From the NCBI GenBank assembly GCA_036925085.1, contig JAUPFP010000041.1:1580001-1644000 (forward strand): a stretch of 64,000 nucleotides of DNA, written 5' to 3'. Of this stretch, positions 33,591 through 44,579 are shown piece by piece; positions within the stretch are counted from its first letter, which is position 1; each line of letters starts with the position of its first letter. Below the pieces are notes generated by a model. It saw only the letters and a program-made list of their open reading frames with translations. It searched no databases and had not been told where the DNA came from. This DNA is from Brachycybe producta. Its lineage: Eukaryota > Arthropoda > Diplopoda > Playtdesmida > Andrognathidae. A program made the translations under genes and the position numbers.

Positions 33591-33892
33591 TTTAAGCATA
33601 CTGCACACTAAACCCGGGATTGGAACGAATCGAACTATTTTGCAAAGGCCGAATCGGAACCAAACTGTTGGTCCGAAACAGAACATTTTGACTGATATCC
33701 AAAACTACGTGCACGCTCTGGCTCAGCGTGCAAACTCTCCTCACTATTACAAAATATAATTTTATATACATGCTCTGCTTTATTCCGATTGCCAGTTTCG
33801 ACCTAATGTGCGGACAAAACTCGTTTTCGTTCATAAAGGTTCCGATTCCAACTGTTCCGTTCTGATCCAATGTAGTGTGTGGCAAGCTTAAA
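33591..33892. mobile_element. MITE with TTAA at both ends
   Basis: Imperfect terminal inverted repeats (TTTAAGCATACTGCACACTA and TAGTGTGTGGCAAGCTTAAA), with TTAA at each border. The interior has inverted GGAACGAATCG/CCGATTCCAAC type words. Non-coding. It could be piggyBac-like (TTAA) or Harbinger-like (TAA). Confidence 0.6.
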
Positions 33893-34308
33893 CGAGGCAT
33901 GTTATAAATGGGCAATTCTGTCTTCAGAAGTTGTTTAGTGCCAAAAAGGCAATGGGGATATGCAAACTAATACCTGGATATCCATAATGGGTACTCATAC
34001 TGAATTATGACAATAGCAAAGCAAATTTAAACACGTTCAACGCAAACATACAACTTTAGGGTCTTTACGTGTTTTTATCAGGATGACTGCATATACAAGA
34101 TGACAATGTCTTTGAAAATGATAGTCATTACATTTTTAAAGACGATTTTTGTTTTCTTTTTAAGTATACCACTTAATATTTTGATGATCACACCTTTGAA
34201 AAAAAAAATCAGATATGATCATCAAAATATAATTCACGCATTCCTTCATGCGTATTGTTTCAAATGAACTCAAACCTTTGTTTGAATTACAACTTAGTGA
34301 CAATTTTA

Positions 34309-35095
34309 AAGAGACCCTAACCCTCAGGAAGTTTTTCTTGAAATATTGTCAAAACTTACCCAAGGATTGCCAAAAAAAATTAATTAAAATCATAATAAAA
34401 ACTTAAATATAAAGTGACTTTTCATTCATGAGACACCAAACAACTTTCTGAAAACAAAAGTCTAACCCTCTACTCAGTTGCCAATATTGTCACCTCACAT
34501 TTCCATAATTCCTAATTCAAATATACGTAATCCCTATTCAACACAATATAACCTTCCAATTAGATCGAAAACCACTTGCCATAGCACTTTTATATGAATA
34601 GGGAATACAAGTTTTTGAATAGAAAATTAAAAGTAATGTGAGGTGACAACATCAACATCTGAGACATTCAATTAGAAATCGGGACAAACAGAAGTTGGCT
34701 CCGCCCTTTTTATGACGAACGCAACTTCTAACTGGTTGGTTATGTATAGTCTGACGTCACACGCTCCGCCCTTTTCAACGTCAAACCACACAAAAAAACA
34801 ATTAGAAGTTGCCGGTCGTCATAAAAAGGGTGGAGCCAACTTCTGTTTGTTTGTCCCAATTTCTAAATGCCTGTACATCTGAGTAGATAGGTAGACTTTG
34901 TGTTTTTATTGCCAATGTTTGCTGTTTGGTCACGCATCTATCTGATAAAGTCCATTTAAGTGAAGTAAATTGACTTTTATTTTTTTTTTTTAAATATATT
35001 AATGACTTATTTTTAATTTTAAAAATCGTTTTTATAATCGTTGCACAAGTCTAGACAATATTATGACGAGAAATTTTCAGAGGCAATGGTCTCTT
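34309..35095. mobile_element. Large MITE-type repeat carrying a nested MITE-9
   Basis: Ends AAGAGACCCTAACC and GGCAATGGTCTCTT are imperfect inverted repeats, flanked by TA. The interior contains AAACTTACCCAAGGATTGCC on the left and an inverted relative on the right, plus CCTATTCAACACAATATAAC. Related sequence occurs at about 59540-60205 and from 63509 to the window end. MITE-9 copy 2 (34664-34874) is inserted in it. Confidence 0.65.
34664..34874. mobile_element. MITE-9 family, copy 2
   Basis: 211 bp, flanked by the 9-bp direct repeat ACATCTGAG (34655-34663 and 34875-34883). Same structure as copy 1: GAAATCGGGACAAACAGAAG near the left end and the complement near the right, with CTGACGTCAC in the centre. 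The related host repeat at 63.8 kb is uninterrupted at the matching position (AACATCTTAGTAGATAGCTA), which directly confirms the insertion site. Confidence 0.9.
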
Positions 35096-35099
35096 TATA

Positions 35100-35337
35100 C
35101 AACAGTACAAAGACTATATCAACATATATGCATGGTACAACACGATTTACATTACCTTACTGATGTGTAAATCAAAATAATAGATGTTGTAACTAAAATG
35201 TTAACTGATGTGCATCAACTTCTAAAGAAACACAATGGTTTCTACAAATAATAAACTTATGATTATGAATGATTATTAAGACTAATAATATGCAAAGTAA
35301 GGAAAGTGAAAACGTTTTAGAAGGTAAGAATACCATG
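35100..35337. other. Intergenic, no feature recognised
   Basis: AT-rich, no gene seen. Confidence 0.35.
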
Positions 35338-35768
35338 TACTGTGTATGTGGTAGAAATCTGAGCAACCCAGAATAATCTGCAGCCGCGGCAGCATCCACT
35401 AGACCATGCTGCGGCCGCAATCTAATCCGCATATTTCGCAGCCAGTCTCTCCCTTATTTTAAACAATGGCGTTACGTAAACACCTTTAATCAGTGATGCA
35501 TAAAGGAAGTGTTAGAAAGAAACGAAAGAAAGTTAGGAAGGTGGAGGGGAAACACTTTTTTTTTCTCTTTGAAATTAAATTAGGTTATCAGAAAAAAAGT
35601 GTTTTTCCACCACCCTCCGAACTTTCTTTTGTTTCTTTCTAATACTTCCTTGTTAAAATAGGGGAGAGACTGGCTGCAGGATACTCAATGAGAGTGCTAC
35701 CAAGCGTGCTGTAGAGGATGCTGCCACAGCTGCAGATTATGCTGGGCTGCTCATGTTTCTACCACATA
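35338..35768. repeat. Inverted repeat of about 430 bp with coding-like arms
   Basis: The left arm (ATGTGGTAGAAATCTGAGCA ... GCAGCCAGTCTCTCCC) is matched in inverted order by the right arm (GGGAGAGACTGGCTGC ... TGCTCATGTTTCTACCACAT). In the middle sits a tighter hairpin (35505-35645: GAAAGAAACGAAAGAAAGTT versus its complement). Both arms, read outward, give similar peptides (left DAAAAADYSGLLRFLPH, right DAATAADYAGLLMFLPH). Class unknown. Confidence 0.7.
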
Positions 35769-36047
35769 TATACTCCTGAAAGAAAATTTTCAGATCCATG
35801 AAATCTAATCACAGCATGAAAGTAAAATTAGGGTAAAATTAGGGAAAAAAAGGGATATAAAAATAAATATGCAACATTTCCAAATTCTATGAGATCGTAA
35901 ACTGTGAAGAATAAAAATTGAATAAAAATCGAGAGAAAAAATGTATGACTTTTAAAACGAATTCCTTTGAATTAAGGAGCACGAATAAACCACAAGAAAA
36001 TAAATCTTAAACAATACAATGGATTTGAAAAGTGTATGATCTCATAA

Positions 36048-36548
36048 AGCCTGGTTCACAAACAAGTGTCAAAACTGTAATGAATTTTTGAATCTTTATG
36101 AACGCAGTTTAGCTCTTTTGCTCTTTAAGTAGAAAGTACACTTTCTGCGCAAATGGGAAGATTTATTTGATACCGGTTAACTGTAATTACAATAGTCCGA
36201 TTCACCAAGGTCTTTTTTCTTCGGGTTATGGTTGCCGGCACAAAGTAAGCTTTAAAGCTTTAGAGTTATTTACATTCGTATGTATGAGAGCAAAGAAAGG
36301 GGAGAGAGGGTTTCTTAAAAATTTGAAGATCTGGCACTTGGCTCTAGATTCCAAGTTTTGGATTCCACGGTAATTCCGTGTTAACCAAGTTTGACTGTAT
36401 CCGAGCTGTTCTCGGTCCACATTAGCTCGGTTAATCGGGACTATTGTAGTAAATTGTGCAATTAACTTCATAAAGGTATTACATTCCAGTGTAGTTGGTA
36501 TGAAAAGCCTTCAACAGCCGAAAAAGACTCCGCTTGTGAACCAGGCCT
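36048..36548. mobile_element. PIF/Harbinger-like element with a nested mariner-type MITE
   Basis: Ends AGCCTGGTTCACAA and TTGTGAACCAGGCCT (one extra base) are inverted repeats, flanked by TAA (36045-36047 and 36549-36551). The element at 36190-36446 is inserted in it. Its right end lies about 225 bp beyond the MAF1 stop codon, so it may be part of the MAF1 3' UTR. Confidence 0.75.
36190..36446. mobile_element. Tc1/mariner (pogo-type) MITE, nested
   Basis: Ends CAATAGTCCGATTCACCAAG and CTCGGTTAATCGGGACTATTG (imperfect inverted repeats), flanked by TA on each side (36188-36189 and 36447-36448). 257 bp, non-coding. Confidence 0.75.
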
Positions 36549-36774
36549 TAAATTAAGGTACTAGTATTTCGAGAACACGAAACAGGCTGGTGATAATCTT
36601 TAAAATTCCTAGTCAGTGTTCGGTAAGCGACTATGGAATTCCAGTATGTATGAAGAAAAACGATTAAAAAAGACTTAAAAGAATAAAAACATTTCAATCT
36701 AAAGCCAACCAACGTGGAGAAACGGGGAAAAGATTCCTCTCACCAGTATCCTTTCAAGTGTTGCAAACCTGCAA

Positions 36775-39700
36775 CTAAAAGCTTCCATCACTGAAATGAG
36801 CACCAGCATCACATTCCTCCAGTTCCATTCCAAAATCTGCTCCGACTCCATAGTTTTCACGCAGATATTCAGCACTATTAACTCTTTCATTAGAAAAAAA
36901 AAAAGTAACACATGTAATGTTTAAATGGTATATAGTTAGTTCTTTGACCTTGACAATTTGCAAGGTTCCCACAAAAGTGAATTTCTGGGGTGAAAAGACA
37001 GTAATTTCAGATTAATCTTGCTACACAGGATCATGTTGAAGCTTTGAAATAAATTATGACTGAATAGTCAAATGAACATTTCACGACAGCAAGAAAATAG
37101 CCAACATCGTTTTAAAACATAATGCAGGCGGGCGAAGACTTACGAACGTCCGACTCACGGCCTATCTCAGATACGAACCAAACTACATTGTATAGTGTGG
37201 AGAACCCACATGTCCCTGCCCCTTGCCTCTCCTGTAAGTTTTATATTTGATCGTCAATGTGAAATAAGATCGTTCTTTTGAAAGAAGCGAGAACAAGAAT
37301 TAGGCTTTTGTTATTTCTCCTCTTGTTTTCAGAGTGTTACACATAGGTTAGTCAGAGATATTGTCTTAGAAGACAATCCCCGGAATGTCACTTTGATACA
37401 CTTGTTAGTTGAATCGATTGTTGCACCACTGGCGAAAAAACAGGTGGGGGTGTATGTCTAAAATTATAGCACCAGCCTTTCTCATCATGGGTGATATATC
37501 CTTTCCAGGATATTAGGTTACGTCGCGCGTCAATATTTCGGGACAAAAAGGGGTACAAACGTACATGTTCGACCTGTGATAGTTCTCGTGAAGTTCTTGC
37601 CTTTGGTCTTAATTTGATCCCTGAACAATCCTAGCTATGAAGGTTGCCATGGTCACTCATCATCGGATGATACTCTTGGCATCTCATCTGATCTAGAAGG
37701 TGGGCTAGCAATACCTGACGTGTTTTCAAGACTCTCTTATGACAACTCAATGTATACGGATGTTCTTGTCAATAAGAGATTTTAATATCAACATCTAGGC
37801 GTAAAAGATTTACTCGGACTTGACTGCCTTCTTAGCAACGAATCTCTAAAGCAAGCATGTCAACCTCGCGGCCCACAACGAATACCTTTGCGGCCCAGCC
37901 CCTGTCAGATCCAGGATTACTGACATTCAACTTTGGTTAGTTTTGAAAGTAATCACTGCAAACAAGATTTCCTCCCGAAGTAGGAAAGATTGTAGCAGAG
38001 AACAGATGCCAAGTGTCAGGAAGAAAACATTAATTTTACCGTTGTCCTTGTTCTTTTTTTTTACAAGTCTGTACTTTTCGAAATAAACCTACGTTTCTAT
38101 CAAAATTGAAGTTTTCGTTTTTTTGTGGCCCACATAAACTTAAGACCATGTTTATTTGGCCCGTGTTAGCCTGTGAGTTTGACATGCTTGCTCTAAAGTG
38201 TGGCCACTGCTCGAGATAAGCAGCATTGGGAAGGCAGATTGGTCATCATTAGAGTGCGGATTTCCGTGTTTTCTGGATGTTTTGTTATCTAACAACCTCA
38301 AAAACAAATTTTTAAGTTGTATATTTTTGCATATTTGGGCTTATTTACATATTTGCCCAATGTTTGCATATTTGCGCATATCTGCTTATTTTCTTAATGA
38401 AAAAAAAAAATTTTTTTTACTTTTTTAAAACTTTTATTTGGTGATTTTTAATGACTTCTGAAGGTATGTCACAACTCTCACCTTTTATGGTATGAGGCGC
38501 ATTGTTCTGTTTGGCCACATCCCGTTCACTGTGTTCAGCCATTTTCTTTGATAAATTTTCTGTATCTTACTAGTTCTCTTTTGAGCTTTTCTAGTTAGTT
38601 CACTTAGTTGTGCAGTTGTTTTTGCATTTTTGTACATATAAGTGCATATTTTAATTATTTAATGCATATATTGCATTTTTTTGGGTGCGTATTTGTGTAC
38701 ATAAAAGTGCATATTTTAATGCATATATTGATTTGGTGTATATAAAAAAACCGCACTCTAGTTATCATTATTACCATATTTGTAAAAAGTGCTAATAAGC
38801 GCCCAAGGTTTGTAGAGTATATAAGGTGTGCTGACTTCACGAGGAAGCCACGCCCCCAAAGGCGACACCATATTCGAACGTCACTCGGAGCCACACGTTT
38901 TCTATTTGTTTATGTTTTGCCGTATTTCACACACACACACACTGAAAAAACAACGGTTTTCTGTTTAGGCTTGCAGTATTGAAAGATACCCTCTTAAAAG
39001 TTAATTGTTAAAAGTATTCGGCCAAGAGTTTTCATAAAACACACAACACTTTAAATTTTCTAGGTCAGAAAAACAACTCTGCAAAGAGTTTCTACAACCA
39101 AAATTGTTATGTCGCTCTGCAATATTCTAAGAGCAACCTATTTGCAAGAATAAAACTATCACAGTCTTTTGAATAAACAACCTTGAGACTTTTGTTTTAC
39201 AATTTCTAAAATAAATTCGATATGTTCGACATAGTATAATAAACAAATAAAAAAAACTGTAAATACCTCATGGCTCTGCAAGTGAAGAAAACGATACGTT
39301 TCAGTTTTTCATTGAATAAGAAGTAATTGAACGACCAAATGCAACCGTCTTCGCCATATGGATCCGAAGAAAAATCCGGATTGTAGCTAAATAAACAAAA
39401 ACACAGCCGTCTGTAAGGTGAATGGTCGCAACGAAGACAACACAAACCTGTACACTTTGCAATCATTCAGGGAGATCTCATTGTTTATTGCCACCCAGAG
39501 TCGAGACTTGACGGAGTTGTAAGCATTGCCAGCAGTAACACTCAGGTTGCTGTCCACCTTGTTTATCACCCACTAAAAAAAGGAAAGTTTCTCCGTTTAG
39601 AAACGTTATCAGAACCACGCAATCGACTGTTTCGTGTGCGATCTCGGTTTACTTCGTAACTTGGCTCCCTGCTGAACTCGTGACTCTTGGCGTCCGTAAA

Positions 39701-41454
39701 ATCATAATCAGGTCCAAAAGAGACATTGAGCACCGAAATCAAGTCGAACAAAGTTTTCCTGCTGATTGTATCACAGAGATGGCCGGCCTCATCGTCGCCA
39801 CTGTCACTGCGACTAAACAGAATTGTAACAATATCGCCAACCATTAGATATCGTTAAACTAAAAAACTCGTAGACGTAAACTTAATAAAACTACGTTCGG
39901 AAAATCCTGTTAAAGAGTATGACTACTATGCAGCATAATATCGAAGAAGATTGAGGATTACTGCAGACACTACAGACATACACCGAATCATGGAACTCAG
40001 TCCATAACGCCAAATTAATTAAAAACAATGGCACATTCATATCTGTCGAGGGTTGCTAGGCGCTGTTGGATGTGGGTACACGCAACAAACAGTGCAATTC
40101 CCAGAAATTAGGCGCAGTAATAATAAATACGTAACATGTTCGTAGCCGACGCTCTAGCTTTTGCACGATTTTGTACGTTTTTTTCTAATAATGGAAGGGG
40201 AAACCTTATTTCAATACACCAACAATTGGAACAACGTAGCTTTTTAATGCGGTTAGGTTAGGATTTTAAAAGAATAACTTTCAAAGTAAACCGGGCTACG
40301 AAACAAAAAGTTTACTACATCATTAAAATCTTAATTGAAAAGCAAAAAAAAATCTGTTAAAATTTCGGGTCTCCCTAAAACGCAGAAATTGCAGAAACTG
40401 CAGAAAACTGTACGGCGCTTTATATAACGTCTTTGAGTGAGATGAAACTGCAGAAACTCATACGAATTTGCAGAAATTCACTTCAAATAAGTCAAATTAA
40501 CATGAAAACGTAGAAACGTATTTAAAACAAGCCAAATTAATGGGAAATTGCTGAAAAGTATTTAAAATAACCCAAATTAATAGGAAATTGTAGAAAATGC
40601 AGAAAAGTATTTAAAACAAACCAAATTAATGGGAAAATACTTTTCTGCAGTTTCTGCAATTTTCTATTAATTTGGCTTATTTTAAATACGTTTCTGCAGT
40701 TTCACCTTAATTTGACTTATCTAAAGTGAATTTCTGCAAATTCGTATGAGTTTCTGCAGTTTCATCTCATTCAAAGACGTTATTTCTGCAATTTCTGCAA
40801 TTTCTGCGTTTTCCTAAAATTTCATAGTTGTTGTGTAGGCCTACCCTTACTTCCACATAAATAGAATGCCGCGGGTCCGTTTCAAGCCAGCTTTCGAAGC
40901 TTCTTAAAAATAATATATATAGTCACCTGAAGTACTTGTTTGGACTGCAAGAGGCTAGAGCTCTCTCGGGCGGCGAAAGAGCGAGACGATCTTCCGGCTT
41001 CCTTCCTTTTTCGGCATTCATCGTCTGTTTGAATAACTTCTTGTCACAACTTATCATCTTACAGGAGTAACTCTCGATCCTAGAAGGGCACGGGAATGAT
41101 AATTAAACAAGAAAACAACAATATAAACGACTAGAAGCCACTATCCACACACACAAAAAAAAGCTGCAGAAGCTCGTACACAGCGGCTATGCGAGTCCTA
41201 ATCGGAAATTTCGCAAAACATTCTTCCAAAAAGATTTTCTTAAGATTGGCAGCCGTTAAACCTCTATGAAAGAAGATTTCGCGCCTTCGACGCAACCTAT
41301 ATAACAACCCCTTCGCAGCCTTTACCTTGGAGGCTATAGCGACTTCTAATCAAATTACTAAACAAACCAACCTTCCGACTATTTTGCAATCTCCACTTTC
41401 GAAAAGCAAATCGGAGTTGAGTTCCTCGAACGTCGCGTTGACGAGTAGCTTCAT
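36775..41454 (-). CDS. MAF1: MAF1, repressor of RNA polymerase III, six exons
   Basis: Exons 41372-41454, 40927-41079, 39653-39812, 39448-39572, 39267-39386 and 36775-36883 join with matching phases into 249 codons (human 256). It starts [20 protein letters not shown] and continues [10 protein letters not shown] (box A). Box B is [20 protein letters not shown] then [14 protein letters not shown]. Box C is [33 protein letters not shown]. The acidic tail ([10 protein letters not shown]...) is in a distant last exon after a 2.4-kb intron; its acceptor (ttttttctaatgaaag|A) is the weakest join. MAF1 binds Pol III and blocks initiation under stress and TOR inhibition; its activity is set by phosphorylation. 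Introns 3 and 4 are only 80 and 61 nt. Intron 2 holds a foldback element and intron 5 a hAT-type element. No break seen, so it looks functional. Confidence 0.95.
37852..38190. mobile_element. hAT-type MITE in MAF1 intron 5
   Basis: Ends CAAGCATGTCAACCTCGCGG and TGTGAGTTTGACATGCTTG are inverted repeats, flanked by the exact 8-bp direct repeat CTCTAAAG (37844-37851 and 38191-38198). GGCCC words lie just inside each end, common in hAT MITEs. 339 bp, non-coding. Confidence 0.9.
38251..38759. mobile_element. Probable hAT-type element (AGAGTGCGG ends)
   Basis: Ends AGAGTGCGG and CCGCACTCT are inverted. The flanks TCATCATT and TTATCATT would be an 8-bp target duplication with one mismatch if the right end includes two further bases. 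The interior repeats 'gcatatttgc' and 'gtgcatatttta' words. Weaker case than the neighbour at 37852. Confidence 0.45.
40367..40814. mobile_element. Foldback element with internal minisatellite, copy 2
   Basis: In MAF1 intron 2, flanked by the 9-bp direct repeat TAAAATTTC (40358-40366 and 40815-40823). Starts GGGTCTCCCTAAAACGCAGA and is nearly palindromic about 40637, built from the same TTCTGCAATTT / CCAAATTAATGGGAAATT units as 27579-28218. The right end lacks the terminal AGGGAGACCC. Confidence 0.75.
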
Positions 41455-42530
41455 TTTCTGCTTCTTCTTTTGGTAATTATTATAATCTTCAAGTAAAATA
41501 GTTATTTTAAAACAACGAGCAGTTACGTTTGATTTTTCCGTCTCTTGTTCCGAAGATGACGACGACGACGGTTGTTTTTAAGTTTTAATACACAAGTCTG
41601 CAATTGTCAGCTGTTGTAAAGGCAACAAACATGTTTCTTTGATTGTAATTTAATGTTTTCGTTGTGAAATGGCGATGGCAATTTTGACAGCAGGAGAAAC
41701 GAAAGACAAACGAAGGTGAAAAAGAATTAAAAATGAACGACCGACTGACACCTTCTAAAACACGGATTTCCATCTAAAGCACACTTAAAAACAACTCAAT
41801 TTCACGCACGACAACAAACGAAACAACCGTTCCCCTTCGATGTCTACGCGAAAATCTCGACGAAACGACTTCCTTAAAACTGAATAAAACTAACCCGAAA
41901 GAATTTCTTTTAACAATTTCCACTTTCACTACGACGCCATTTAAAGAAACTAATATAAAACACTGGCAGTTGGGCGCAGCCAGAGGAAAGCTGTTAACGC
42001 CATCCTTTTATGAGCGTCAGACCAAAAATCAACCAATTAGAAATTGAAAAGGGCGATGCATGTGACGTCAGTTTCTCAAAAAGGGCGGGTCAAAAGATGG
42101 ATTTGTGCTGAGCACACTTGCCTGTACACCAGAGGGGAGGGGGGGGGGGGGGGAGAATCCCTGAAACCATATATGCCATAACATAGCCTCCTATAGCTGT
42201 GAACATAAATAGTAAATGCTCAAGGTTTCTGCAGTAAAAGGTGTGCTGATAAATTTCAACCAATAGGAAAGGCTCCCCTAGAACCGTTCGGTGACCTCAC
42301 AGTACATGCAGTAATTCAGTTTGTAATACCAGACCAATGCAGTCAATGTTATGTACGTTCACAATTAGCGTTTTGAAATGTTTTTAAGTTGTGTAAAAAC
42401 ATAAAATGTTTTCTATTGAATTTGTTTAAGTTATTAAATTATAATGTATAAGTTATAACAATTATATATTACAATATTTTAATATTAATTAATATTAAAC
42501 TTTTATGTAATATATTCAAATTTATTATAT
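41455..42530. promoter_or_regulatory. MAF1: MAF1 upstream region
   Basis: The first 500 bp upstream of the MAF1 ATG should contain its promoter; no TATA box is evident. At about 42000-42120 a piece with ATTAGAAATTGAAAAGGGCG, ATGTGACGTCAGT and AAAGGGCGGGTC is a diverged fragment of the MITE-9 family. A G16-17 run lies at 42137-42153. Confidence 0.4.
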
Positions 42531-42532
42531 AT

Positions 42533-42533
<1 letters not shown>

Positions 42534-42588
<55 letters not shown>
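42534..42588. repeat. (AT)n microsatellite
   Basis: About 27 AT dinucleotides in a very AT-rich tract (42400-42730). Confidence 0.95.
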
Positions 42589-42589
<1 letters not shown>

Positions 42590-42592
<3 letters not shown>

Positions 42593-43320
42593 TCATAATA
42601 TTTATTATTTAATAAAAAAATAAAATTAATTAAGAAAATTTAAGATTAATATTAATATGTTATAAAAATAATAAGTAATAGTCTTCTTCTAGAAGAAAAA
42701 CAAGAACAAGAATATTATTAATTATTATTATAAAATTACTTTAGAGTTCTAGAAGCGTTTGCCTCTTTCATTTACAAAACGAAGAGAAACATGAATATTT
42801 TAGAAGAAAAAAACCCCTTGAGCTACATATATTTATTATAGTTTCTAAAACCCTCATGTTTTACTCAAACAACAGACTAATCACTTGATCGAGTTCGAAA
42901 ATGAGCTGTTCATACTGTAGGCTATCACCCACATCTTAACGTTGAATCATTTTCAAAACTGTGACTTAAAAGCTTAATTTAAAATAATATCAACAGGAAA
43001 ATATTGAGCTATATACCCTTCACAGATCTAGGGTTAATAAACGCGTTTCAGTAAAGGCTTCGAAGTTCTCTACCCGTAACCCGATTATCATATCAACGTG
43101 TATTCAACGAGCTACTTAACATATATTAGCCATTGTTTGTCAGCGTTTAGTAATCTTCAGAAATTAAATATGAAAATGTCTTGGCTATATGCAACGTTGA
43201 TTAGCCGTTATTTTTAAGTGTTTTAAAACTTAAAATATTTTTCCATAAATACTGTACAAGTATACAAGCTTTGACAACAGATCTAATTTGATAAATACTT
43301 TTCCTTACCTGGTATTTCTA
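42590..43320. other. Intergenic, AT-rich
   Basis: No gene recognised between the MAF1 promoter and the last exon of the unidentified gene. Confidence 0.35.
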
Positions 43321-44291
43321 TTACTGTCCTCCAGTTTCCACATCTATATCCACAGCTAGTGCCTTATCCACCAGGCTAGGAGTAACCGTGTGGGACTCGA
43401 TCTCTGAACAATTTAAAAAAAAAATTGATCTAGAATAAATCGTCATCATGACTAAAATGACATCTTGCATGGAAGTCATACTAATACCTAATAGGACTGC
43501 CTGGACGGATGATGATGTTTTCAACAATATGGCGAAGGGGGTATGAGGAACATACACGGCCATCCATTTGTGGGTCTGTAATCATATTGAAACAAACATC
43601 ATATTTTTTATATATGTTTTGTTTAAATATTTAAATTTATTGTGTTTTCAACAGCAAACAGGTTTATTTCATTTAGTATTCGGAAGTCAATTGCCAAAAG
43701 TAATGAATTATTTATAATTAAATTACTTTTTAATTAAATAGCAATTTGCCACAACAAACATTATATTATAATATTATATTATATAATAAATATTATTATT
43801 GTAATACCGGCATGTAAAAAAATTCACATGAAAAATCAAGTTTTGTTCACCCACAAGCTGAAATGAGCATATTTGTCAGGGTATTACTTGAATTTCACGT
43901 TTATTATCTACCAAAAAACTAAATGTAGGCAGCAGATTAGGAAGAAAAGTACCTTGTATGCAGACGGATAGGACAACGGTCTCCAAGTTTGTTTGGTCAT
44001 GCAACCCTACTTACTATAAAAAAAAGTCGCACGCACCCCAGAATAATTGACAACCACCATTTTCTCGTTCAGCACACTCTCTGTGGCATATTCCCTGCAT
44101 CAGAAAGTTTTTTTTTGCTGTTTCCTCATAAATTCCTTGCACAATTAGCAATAAAATTGAATACATACCAATAGATTACGGAACTCGAGGACCCTCGTGG
44201 GCCATCTTGTGCGCCCCACTTTGGAGATCACAGGGATAAGATATCCAAAATTACGACTATTTGTTGGGTATCCGCGGCGACACTTTTGTAT
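43321..44291 (-). CDS. Unrecognised four-exon reading frame just downstream of ZNF341
   Basis: Four minus-strand segments with GT-AG borders join without a phase conflict: 44169-44291 (IQKCRRGYPTNSRNFGYLIP...FRNLL), 43953-44006 (GCMTKQTWRPLSYPSAYK), 43488-43575 (THKWMAVYVPHTPFAILLKT...) and 43321-43403 (IESHTVTPSLVDKALAVDID...GGQ, stop). That is 115 codons with no stop and no start methionine in the first segment, so at least one upstream exon is missing. The first acceptor lies only about 65 nt beyond the ZNF341 poly(A) signal, and its phase (0) equals that of the ZNF341 exon-10 donor. It could therefore be an alternative ZNF341 3' end, a downstream gene, or chance. No family recognised. Confidence 0.4.
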
Positions 44292-44354
44292 CTGTGAAAG
44301 TTAACTTTTTTTAGAAGTTACTTCAATTATAAAATTCAGATAATAATGTATAAT

Positions 44355-44360
44355 TTTATT
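44355..44360 (-). promoter_or_regulatory. ZNF341: Candidate poly(A) signal of ZNF341
   Basis: AATAAA on the minus strand, 220 nt after the ZNF341 stop codon, in an AT-rich context. Confidence 0.5.
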
Positions 44361-44579
44361 ACAAATAGATATATTTCATCTTCACGTGAAAAAATAAAGA
44401 AAACAAGCTTAATTAAAATAATCTTTTAACAAGCAACTGGTATCAAAATATCATTTTTACAGAAACGAGGAAAAAAAACAGCAACAGAAACAACAATACA
44501 CAACTTCAAGTGCAACAAAAACAAGAGAAATAATAACTATTATGGAAAGATACCATCTTCACTCCTTTGTTAAGCGCTG

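Noticed and set aside
36167-36373. A 68-codon plus-strand ORF
   Set aside because: It spans the border of a nested mariner-type MITE and a Harbinger-like element, so it is an incidental frame.
42000-42120. A fifth full MITE-9 copy
   Set aside because: Only inner words are shared (ATTAGAAATTG, TGACGTCA, AAAGGGCGGG). The terminal ACAGGC ends and target duplication are not both present, so it is at most a diverged fragment.
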